Assembly (NCBI GenBank): GCA_946221975.1
Contig: CAMIGT010000069.1
Span: 1-6,883, forward strand
Direction: 5' to 3'
DNA length: 6,883 nt
Source: an uncultured Blastococcus sp.
GTDB taxonomy: Bacteria; Actinomycetota; Actinomycetes; Mycobacteriales; Antricoccaceae
The notes below the pieces were generated by a model. That model saw only the letters and a program-made list of their open reading frames with translations, searched no databases and had not been told where the DNA came from. The position numbers and the translations under genes were made by a program. Shown here in pieces: positions 1 to 5,685 of the stretch; positions within the stretch are counted from its first letter, which is position 1, and every line of letters starts with the position of its first letter.

Positions 1-52
1 GGCGGCGATGCTGGACCGCGCGGACGCCGAGCTGCGCCGGGAGGGCCGGTGA
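1..52 (+). CDS. C-terminal tail of an upstream gene (partial, unidentified)
   Basis: An open frame enters from the left edge (codons begin at position 2) and ends at TGA 50-52. It gives only about 16 residues, AAMLDRADAELRREGR, a charged amphipathic helix. Its stop overlaps the start of the next gene as GTGA, the usual sign of translational coupling in high-GC actinobacteria, so the two products are probably made together. The fragment is too short to assign a family. A helical, Arg/Glu-rich end resembles the cytosolic ends of the neighbouring membrane protein, but that is weak evidence. An internal ATG at 8 is unlikely to be a real start, because it would encode only 14 residues. Confidence 0.6.
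   Translation, partial: AAMLDRADAELRREGR
39..45 (+). promoter_or_regulatory. Shine-Dalgarno sequence for the 790-residue membrane protein
   Basis: GGGAGGG lies within the last codons of the upstream gene, and its GGAGG core sits 4 nt before GTG at 49. It supports the GTG start and the GTGA overlap. The spacing is slightly short but usable. Confidence 0.55.
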
Positions 53-2421
53 GCACGCGGCCGCGGGTCCGGTGGTGGCAGACCGTCGTCGCCAGCATCG
101 CCGTGTTGGTCCTCGGGCTGGTCGGAATCGTCGTGGGAACCGTCGGCCTGCTGACTAGCCCGGAGCTCTACCGGTCGAGTTCCGATGGCGCGCTGCCGGA
201 CTGGACGGAGGACGTCGCGAGCAGCTGGAGTGACTACAACGAGGGCGTGCCGGAAACCGAGCCGGCGTGGACCACCGACGAGTTCGTCGCGGCCGTCGGC
301 GACGGATCACCGGGGCGGATCGTGTGGATGCCCGGCGCCGCAACCTATCTCGACACCGCGGCCATCGACGCGATGATTGCCGGCAGCGACGTACTCGTCG
401 TCGTCACGCCCCCGTCGCCGCTGGGCGCCATCGAGACGACCCGGGTGCGTGATAACTCCGTGCAGAAGTACTGGGCCGACGAGCGGGGCGTCCGGCTGGT
501 GATGGTGCATGGCACCGAGGCCTACCTCCCGTACAGCGATGCGCTTGGCGGGCTGATCGTCGGCGCGACGCCGGGCGCCGGTCTCCCGACCCGAGACGCG
601 CTGCTCTACGGCGATGCGACCGGCGCCGTGCAGTACGCGATCGATGCCTACCGCGGCGCCGATTCACCCGCGCCGGCGGCGTTCGACACGAGCGCCGCGG
701 CGCTGCGACCGGAGGGCCGCGCGCCGAGCGACGCCGAGCTCGCGCCGGTCGTGGCGGCGTTGGAGTCCGGTACGCCGTACCTCGCCCCGGGCGTTGCCGG
801 GCCGCTCGATGTCGACCTGTCCGGCCTCGGCGACGACGTGCGGGTCGCCGTCTTCCCGACGGTGGTGCCGGGGGAGTACGTCGACTACGCGGCGGCGTTG
901 GCCGCGGCGTTCCCAGGTGATTCGGTCGTCGCCGTCACCGGCAACTGGGTGCAGACGGCAGGGTTGGACGACCAGCTCGCGACCGATGTGATGCTGCAGA
1001 TCTCAGGTATCGGTGGGTTCCCACTCGCCGCAGCGACCCCGGACCCGGGCCGCCTGCTCTCGCTCTTTGCCTCGACCTACGAGGTCGCCGCGGCCGGCAT
1101 CGCTGCGCACGACGGACTGCCGAGCGCCGCGGAGGGGATGCCGCGCTGGGTGGCCTACCTGGTGCTGGGCGTGTCCGTGGTGCTGGTGCTGGGGTTCCTG
1201 GCCGGGTCGCTGCTGGAGTGGCGAGGGCGCCGGACGGAGTCGTGGCAGCAGCGCCGCGACCGACTTGCCGGGCTGCTCGCCGAGCGGTACGTCGCGATCG
1301 GCTCGGCGCTCGCGCTGTCGCTGCGCGCGGACACCGCTGCCGCTCGCCGGGAGCTGGATGCGGCGTACTCGGCACTACTGGAGCTGCGCGGGGCTGACGA
1401 GGGGGCGGCTGACGAAGCAGCGCTTGCTGCGTGGGAGTCGCTCGATGCCGCCCCCCGCGCAATCGGCCACGGCGAGCTCGGGCCGAGCGCCACGCTCGAT
1501 GCCGCTGACCGGCCGCGGCCCGAGGCCGTGGCGCCCCAGGCTGCGGCGGGGAGGTCACGCGGTGCGACCGGCCGTCGCCAGGGTCGTCGTTGGCTGTGGT
1601 GGGTGGTCGCCCTGATCGCCGGTCCGTTCCTGGCCATCAACGTGCTCGGGAGGCTCGCTGGCCCGCTGAGCCTCGACGAGACCGAAGGCGGCGAGCTGCG
1701 CGAGGCGTTGTCGTCGGGCAGCGCGGCGGCGGGCGCGGGCACCGATGTCGACCTCGCCGGCGTGCGCGAGACCATTGGCACCCGGTCGCTGATGCTGGTC
1801 TACGACACCGGCGCGGGCTCGTCGGCGTACTCGCTGGGGGAGTCCATCGTTGCCGAACACCCCCAGGCGGTGGTGTTCGTGATCGTCGACGGCAAGATCG
1901 ACACGGCCAAGATCGGCAGCGACGCCGCGGTCGACGGCTACGACGTCTACGCGCTGATCGAGGACTACTACCCGGTGCAGTACGTCGCCGGCTCCGACCC
2001 GGTCGCGCAGGCGCGCCAGCTGGCGATCCTCTATGACCGGCTCGTCGCCGAGGGCAAGGTCAACGGAATCGAGCGGCTGCAGTACGAGTCGCCCATTCCG
2101 TGGGTGCCGGTCGGCATCGGCATGGTGGTCGCGCTGGTGATCGCCGCGTTCCTGGTCCGCGCCGCGACGCTGCGGGTTGCGCGGTGGCGGGCAGAGCGTG
2201 ACGACGAGACGGGCGAGCGCGAGAGCCTCGCGATGCGGCTTGCCGAGACCTCGACCCAGTTGCTGCATACCAACGGTGTGCCGTCCGACGTACTCGCCGG
2301 GTTTGCCCGTCGCGAGGCCGCGCTCGCCGCAGAGATCGCTGCTGTCGACCCGCCCGGCTTCGCGGGGCTGCGTGCGCGGATCGAGGCGTTCGACGACGAG
2401 GTCGGCCGCGCGCTTGCCTGA
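49..2421 (+). CDS. Four-helix membrane protein with internally duplicated architecture, function unknown
   Basis: I do not recognise a named gene. The 790-residue product has hydrophobic helices at about 12-36, 366-389, 514-537 and 684-703. The likely layout is a short cytosolic N-terminus, a large external domain (37-365), a cytosolic helical segment (390-513), a second external domain (538-683) and a cytosolic helical tail (704-790). Arg-rich flanks after helix 2 and before helix 3 fit the positive-inside rule. The two halves look alike: each has helix, external alpha/beta domain, helix, Arg-rich cytosolic helices. Both external domains contain DVDL(S/A)G followed by a hydrophobic strand, an A/S-rich helix, a Pro near its end, and a second strand (VVAVT, VVFVIV). 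The external pattern loosely recalls the small actinobacterial DUF6676/Rv1476-type membrane proteins, but that is inference. No catalytic motif is visible. It follows an unidentified gene by a 4-nt overlap. GTG 49 is chosen for that overlap and its Shine-Dalgarno. Confidence 0.9.
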   Translation: MSTRPRVRWWQTVVASIAVLVLGLVGIVVGTVGLLTSPELYRSSSDGALPDWTEDVASSWSDYNEGVPETEPAWTTDEFVAAVGDGSPGRIVWMPGAATYLDTAAIDAMIAGSDVLVVVTPPSPLGAIETTRVRDNSVQKYWADERGVRLVMVHGTEAYLPYSDALGGLIVGATPGAGLPTRDALLYGDATGAVQYAIDAYRGADSPAPAAFDTSAAALRPEGRAPSDAELAPVVAALESGTPYLAPGVAGPLDVDLSGLGDDVRVAVFPTVVPGEYVDYAAALAAAFPGDSVVAVTGNWVQTAGLDDQLATDVMLQISGIGGFPLAAATPDPGRLLSLFASTYEVAAAGIAAHDGLPSAAEGMPRWVAYLVLGVSVVLVLGFLAGSLLEWRGRRTESWQQRRDRLAGLLAERYVAIGSALALSLRADTAAARRELDAAYSALLELRGADEGAADEAALAAWESLDAAPRAIGHGELGPSATLDAADRPRPEAVAPQAAAGRSRGATGRRQGRRWLWWVVALIAGPFLAINVLGRLAGPLSLDETEGGELREALSSGSAAAGAGTDVDLAGVRETIGTRSLMLVYDTGAGSSAYSLGESIVAEHPQAVVFVIVDGKIDTAKIGSDAAVDGYDVYALIEDYYPVQYVAGSDPVAQARQLAILYDRLVAEGKVNGIERLQYESPIPWVPVGIGMVVALVIAAFLVRAATLRVARWRAERDDETGERESLAMRLAETSTQLLHTNGVPSDVLAGFARREAALAAEIAAVDPPGFAGLRARIEAFDDEVGRALA

Positions 2422-2440
2422 CGGTCGCGCTAGCTCCTGA

Positions 2441-2454
2441 CAGACTAGGGCGCA
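2441..2454 (+). promoter_or_regulatory. Candidate -10 element of a leaderless transcript for the pRiA4b/UPF0158 gene
   Basis: CAGACT (2441-2446) matches TAnnnT at the conserved A2 and T6 and lies 7 nt before ATG 2454, so transcription could begin at the A of the start codon. The gene has no good Shine-Dalgarno: AGGG at 2447-2450 is only 3 nt from the ATG. No clear -35 element is seen. The same geometry occurs upstream of proS. Read-through from the membrane-protein gene, which ends 32 nt upstream, is the alternative. Confidence 0.4.
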
Positions 2455-3689
2455 TGGCAAGCCGATGGACAACCCTGAAAGTCGAGTTGCTCGGCGGTCG
2501 TGGCCAGCCGCTCGAACCGCCTCCGGGCCGCGTGCTGATGCTGCCGCCGCGGCTGACCTTCGAAGGTCTCGGTGAGGCGATCGATCTCGCCCTGGGGCGT
2601 TGGGATCTGGCGCACCTACGGATGTTCGAGCTGGCCGACGGCACTGTCGTGACCGACGAGGAGACCGCTGCTGAAGCCATGTCTGGACCTGCCGGCCCGA
2701 TTGCGGAGACATTGCCACTCACGAGCACGATCGCGCGACGAATCCACAAGGGTGAAGAGTTCAGCTATATCTTCGATCTCGGCGATGACTGGACGCATCG
2801 CTGCACCGTGATGGGTAAGGTCGACCCGTTCGACGAGGTGGGATTCCTGCCGACGGAGCCGATGGCGATCTGGGGCTGGGGGAGCCTGCCCGACCAGCAC
2901 GGCCGCGTCGAGGACGACTACGGTGAGCCACGCAGCGAACCATCGAAGATCACCTACCCGATGCTGCGATCGGAGACCACGAAGCAACCGGCGGTCGACC
3001 TCGATGAGTTCCGCGGCGCGATTGCGCGCCAGGAGCCGGACGCCGCGATGGCGGCGATGCGCGGCGCCGAGATCGACCACGCGCTGCAGCAGCTCGGTAG
3101 CGGGTTGCTCGCCGTCTGGCCGCACGCATCCGGCCGTACGCTCGAGTCGCTGCGCGACATCGCCGTCGCCGTGTGCAACCGGTTGACCTGGCGGCAGTGG
3201 CCTGGGGACCGTGAGCTCGCCGCCGACCTGCTGTCACACGCGAGAGACGAGGCCACCGTCGGCGTCGACGTCTCGCTGGAGTCGCTCGAAGAGGCGCTGT
3301 GGAGCGACGTGGGAGACGACGACGCGGCGTACCTCAGCCTCCCGACCGGGGAGGTCGTCCATGCGATGCTCACCGACGAGGCCATGGTCGGTGACGACGC
3401 GGTGGACGTCGACACTCCCGACTGGCGGCGCGTGGATCGCTTCATGGTCGACGGACGCGACTGGGACGATCTTGCGGCGTACGTCGCGACGGTCGACGAC
3501 GCTGCTCTGCAGGCCCGCCTCGAGGAGGCCATCGAGGGAAAGGGCGCGTTCTCACGTTTCCGTCGCGCACTGCCCGACGAGCGGGTGCACGAGTGGCACG
3601 CCTTCCGCACCGACCGCCGCTGGGGCCGGCTGCGCGTCGCGCTGGCCGACGTGGGCGCGCAGGACAACGTTGAGTTACGCGGCCGCTGA
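2454..3689 (+). CDS. Two-domain protein: pRiA4b ORF-3-like N-terminus and UPF0158-like C-terminus
   Basis: The 411-residue protein has no signal peptide or membrane helix and is probably cytosolic. Residues 5-120 follow the plasmid pRiA4b ORF-3 pattern: an opening strand (TTLKVELLGG), a helix with LTFEGLGEAIDLALGRWDLAH, FEL, then the signature FSYIFDLGDDWTHRCTV at 103-119. The stretch IWGWGSLPDQHGR (139-151) occurs, as I recall, in one actinobacterial branch of that family. Residues 281-400 match the UPF0158 pattern: DDDAAYLSLPTGEVVHAML, a DW..V..FM segment, AIEGKGAFSRFRRAL and EWHAFRTDRRWGR. The linker (185-280) is helical. Both families are uncharacterised; the pRiA4b type is common as a mobile-element passenger, though no transposase or terminal repeat is seen here. 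ATG 2454 is the first start in frame after the preceding gene. The amidohydrolase follows after 19 nt. The domain calls rest on remembered motif patterns. Confidence 0.85.
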   Translation: MASRWTTLKVELLGGRGQPLEPPPGRVLMLPPRLTFEGLGEAIDLALGRWDLAHLRMFELADGTVVTDEETAAEAMSGPAGPIAETLPLTSTIARRIHKGEEFSYIFDLGDDWTHRCTVMGKVDPFDEVGFLPTEPMAIWGWGSLPDQHGRVEDDYGEPRSEPSKITYPMLRSETTKQPAVDLDEFRGAIARQEPDAAMAAMRGAEIDHALQQLGSGLLAVWPHASGRTLESLRDIAVAVCNRLTWRQWPGDRELAADLLSHARDEATVGVDVSLESLEEALWSDVGDDDAAYLSLPTGEVVHAMLTDEAMVGDDAVDVDTPDWRRVDRFMVDGRDWDDLAAYVATVDDAALQARLEEAIEGKGAFSRFRRALPDERVHEWHAFRTDRRWGRLRVALADVGAQDNVELRGR

Positions 3690-3696
3690 TGCGAAC

Positions 3697-3704
3697 GGAA
3701 GGGA
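3697..3704 (+). promoter_or_regulatory. Shine-Dalgarno sequence deciding the amidohydrolase start
   Basis: GGAAGGGA ends 4 nt before ATG 3709, and the overlapping AGGGAAG is similarly purine-rich. It fixes the start at 3709, although the same frame stays open upstream to about 3211 inside the preceding gene. Confidence 0.6.
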
Positions 3705-3708
3705 AGCC

Positions 3709-4791
3709 ATGACTGCACTGCGGTTCCACGGCGTCGTACTGCCCGGCGATGTCGAGTACGACGTCTACGTAAGCGAGGGGCGGGTCAGCTACGAGCCGGT
3801 CGCCGGAGCCGAGACGGCCGTCGCACACAGCTGGATCGTGCCCGGGCTGATCGACGCGCACTGTCACGTCGGGCTCGACGAGCACGGGTTCGCACCGGCC
3901 GACGACCACGACGCCTATCGCGCCCACGCCCGGATCGACCGCGACGCCGGTGTCACGACGCTGCGCGACTGCGGCAGCATCCACGACACGCACTGGATGG
4001 CCGACGAGCCGGACCTGCCTGAGGTGATCCGCGCGGGATCGCATATCGCGCGGGACAAGCGCTATGTCAAAGGGATGTACGTGCACACCGAGCCCGCCGA
4101 CCTGCCCGACGAGGTCGAGCGACAGGCGCTGCGCGGCGATGGCTGGGTGAAGATCGTCGGCGACTGGATCGACCGTGGGCGCGGTGATCTCGCGCCGCTC
4201 TGGGGCCTCGACGAGCTGACCGCCGCGATGGAACGCGCGCATGCGGTCGGTGCGCGCGTCACCGCGCACACGTTCTCCGAGGAGGCGCTGCCGGACCTGA
4301 TCGCCTCGCGCATCGACTGCATCGAGCACGGCACCGGCCTGACCGACGACGTGATCGCGGCGATGCTGGAGCGGGGTACGGCGCTCGTGCCGACCGTCAT
4401 CAACATCCACAACTTCCCGAGTTTTGCCGCAGCAGGGGCGAAGTTTCCGGCGTACGCCGCCCATATGACCGCGCTGTTCGAAGAACATCCGGCGCGATTG
4501 CGGGAGGCCTACGAGGCGGGAGTGCCGATGTATGCCGGCACCGACGCCGGCGGCAGCATCCGGCACGGCCGGATCGCCGACGAGGTCATGGCACTCGCGG
4601 GCATCGGACTCTCGCCTCTCGACGCCCTTGGCGCGGCGTCCTGGCGAGCGCGCGAGTGGCTTGGCCGTGACGGGCTCAGCGAGGGCGCGCGGGCCGACTT
4701 TGTCTGCTATGACTCGAATCCGCTGGATGATCTGTCGGTGTTGGCGACGCCGGCGTGCGTCGTACTCGGCGGCCAGGTCTACTCGCGCTGA
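3709..4791 (+). CDS. Metal-dependent amidohydrolase (imidazolonepropionase / Xaa-Pro dipeptidase-like)
   Basis: This 360-residue cytosolic enzyme probably hydrolyses a C-N bond such as a cyclic amide or a prolyl dipeptide; the substrate cannot be read from sequence. It has the amidohydrolase-superfamily TIM-barrel signature in order: PGLIDAHCHVG with ligands H51 and H53, AGVTTLRDCG (80-89), Lys148 in VKIVGDW (the usual carbamylated bridging lysine), H187 in TAHTF, H207 in IEHGTG, and D279 in AGTDAGG. PTVINIHN (228-235) and the C-terminal ARADFVCYDSNPLDDL (327-342) are typical of the COG1228 group. The N-terminal beta-sandwich strand is short and the protein is slightly shorter than the usual 380-420 residues, but no ligand is missing. 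It starts 19 nt after the pRiA4b/UPF0158 gene, so it is likely in the same operon. Its 3' end overlaps the opposing gene by 13 nt. Confidence 0.92.
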   Translation: MTALRFHGVVLPGDVEYDVYVSEGRVSYEPVAGAETAVAHSWIVPGLIDAHCHVGLDEHGFAPADDHDAYRAHARIDRDAGVTTLRDCGSIHDTHWMADEPDLPEVIRAGSHIARDKRYVKGMYVHTEPADLPDEVERQALRGDGWVKIVGDWIDRGRGDLAPLWGLDELTAAMERAHAVGARVTAHTFSEEALPDLIASRIDCIEHGTGLTDDVIAAMLERGTALVPTVINIHNFPSFAAAGAKFPAYAAHMTALFEEHPARLREAYEAGVPMYAGTDAGGSIRHGRIADEVMALAGIGLSPLDALGAASWRAREWLGRDGLSEGARADFVCYDSNPLDDLSVLATPACVVLGGQVYSR

Positions 4792-5222
4792 TCGTCACGA
4801 GGTTCCGCAGAGACGCCGAGCTGGCGTGCGACATCCTCGGCGGCCGGCGACGGTGGTGTGTCGATGCCTTGGTCGTATGCCACCCGGTAATGCTCGCCAG
4901 ACCTCGTCGTGACCGTGAGGTAATGGCTGCCGACGAGGAGGAATGAGCCGGCCGCGGGTGGAAATGCCGTCAACTGCCACGGCTCGGCCGAGACGGTGAC
5001 GCGTGCGATCTCGTCGCGCGAGATGTCGACGATCGTGCGAGGGAAACGTCCTAGTCGCACCAGGCGGTCGGTGACATCGACACCGACGCCGATCAGCCCG
5101 CGCCGTTCGTGGACAAACATGACGACCAAAACTATCGCCAACACCATCGCGGGTACGAGGAAGAAGAGTCCGCTCGTGTCGTCGTCGGCAACCAGGAACA
5201 CGCCGATCAGCCCGATGGCCAC
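4779..5222 (-). CDS. Small membrane-anchored protein, PH-like domain possible; unknown function
   Basis: The 147-residue product has one clear membrane helix (about 18-37, ending in VMFVHERR), preceded by a hydrophobic but short stretch (2-11). A cytosolic beta-rich part follows (about 45-118): VGVDVTDRLVRLGRF, ISRDEIARVTV, SFLLVG and HYLTVTTRSGEHYRVAYD. Strands of this kind after a helix or hairpin resemble bacterial PH-like (bPH) membrane proteins, but that is inference. Third codon positions are GC-rich, which supports real coding. GTG 5222 is the earliest possible start because an in-frame TAG lies five codons upstream (5238-5240). It has no good Shine-Dalgarno, and the first hydrophobic stretch is too short for a full helix, so the N-terminus may be truncated. 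The 3' end overlaps the amidohydrolase by 13 nt, tail to tail. Confidence 0.78.
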   Translation of the reverse strand: MAIGLIGVFLVADDDTSGLFFLVPAMVLAIVLVVMFVHERRGLIGVGVDVTDRLVRLGRFPRTIVDISRDEIARVTVSAEPWQLTAFPPAAGSFLLVGSHYLTVTTRSGEHYRVAYDQGIDTPPSPAAEDVARQLGVSAEPRDDQRE

Positions 5223-5225
5223 GCG

Positions 5226-5660
5226 ATGGGGATCTCGCTAGACGAGACGGCGCCGCTCCTCGCCGAGTTCGGGGTCACCGGGATCGAAGGCGAATCGGTT
5301 GGCGGATCCGTCCCCGAAAGCGGTGCGTTATACCTGCAGATTGCCACCGGGGCGCCGATCACCGGCACGATCTACAGCGTCCCCGGGCGCCTGGACGTGT
5401 ACGACGCCAACGCGTCCCCGGCCGAGCCGACCACCCAGGGAGTTGCGTTGGAACCCCTGCTGAGCTCGGTGCTCCCGGCGGTCCTTGCTGACCACCGGTC
5501 CCGGGTCGGAGCGAGCGACGAGGACAACCCCTACTTCGCGATGCGCGTCATGGCCGATCCGAATGACCCGCTGGCGGGCATCGTGCTGGACTACACGAGT
5601 CTCGACGGTGCCGCGCTGCGGTACTCCCTGGAGGGGGAGTATCTCGGTCCGGTGCAGTAG
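5226..5660 (+). CDS. Hypothetical protein, 144 residues, possibly lacking its original 5' end
   Basis: I do not recognise this gene. The frame from ATG 5226 has GC-rich third positions and a plausible protein: no signal peptide or membrane helix, an acidic overall character, a beta-rich middle (ALYLQIATGAPITGTIYSV, 34-52) and an ordered-looking C-terminus (NPYFAMRVMADPNDPLAGIV at 101-120, then LDYTSLDGAALRYSLEGEYL). Codon use is less GC-rich over the first 40 codons (CTA, GAA, GTT, TTA, ATT). No Shine-Dalgarno precedes ATG 5226. The same frame stays open upstream to GTG 5109, but that part is antisense to the membrane helix of the opposing gene, has unlike codon use and is probably not coding. 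The start lies 3 nt from that gene's GTG, head to head. It ends 24 nt before proS. Confidence 0.68.
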   Translation: MGISLDETAPLLAEFGVTGIEGESVGGSVPESGALYLQIATGAPITGTIYSVPGRLDVYDANASPAEPTTQGVALEPLLSSVLPAVLADHRSRVGASDEDNPYFAMRVMADPNDPLAGIVLDYTSLDGAALRYSLEGEYLGPVQ

Positions 5661-5671
5661 AGCGCGCCCAC

Positions 5672-5685
5672 TACGATTGCCCGCA
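5672..5685 (+). promoter_or_regulatory. Candidate leaderless promoter (-10 element) of proS
   Basis: TACGAT (5672-5677) fits the TAnnnT -10 consensus and is followed by exactly 7 nt before ATG 5685, so the transcript would start at the first base of the start codon. There is no Shine-Dalgarno between 5661 and 5684, which agrees. No convincing -35 hexamer is seen, which is common in actinobacterial leaderless promoters. Confidence 0.6.

Noticed and set aside
2427..2453. Imperfect inverted repeat GCGCTAG / CTAGGGCGC between the membrane protein and the next gene
   Set aside because: There is a 2-nt bulge and no T-run, the second arm ends at the start codon, and it is too weak to call a terminator or operator.
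1555..2718. 387-codon minus-strand frame across the end of the membrane protein and the next gene
   Set aside because: Its product is Arg/His/Asp-rich with no motif, and it lies opposite two coding genes whose codon use is consistent.
2454..3689. Mobile-element origin for the pRiA4b-like gene
   Set aside because: No transposase, terminal inverted repeats or target duplication is visible, and the codon use matches the neighbours.
3211..3708. Upstream extension of the amidohydrolase frame
   Set aside because: It overlaps the well-supported two-domain gene out of frame, gives an Arg/Ser/Thr-rich low-quality protein, and a good Shine-Dalgarno and start exist at 3709.
5109..5225. Extension of the 144-residue protein to GTG 5109
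   Set aside because: It would overlap the membrane-helix region of the opposing gene. The added codons (AAA, CAT, CAA, TAT) are unlike the genome's usage, and no ribosome site is seen.
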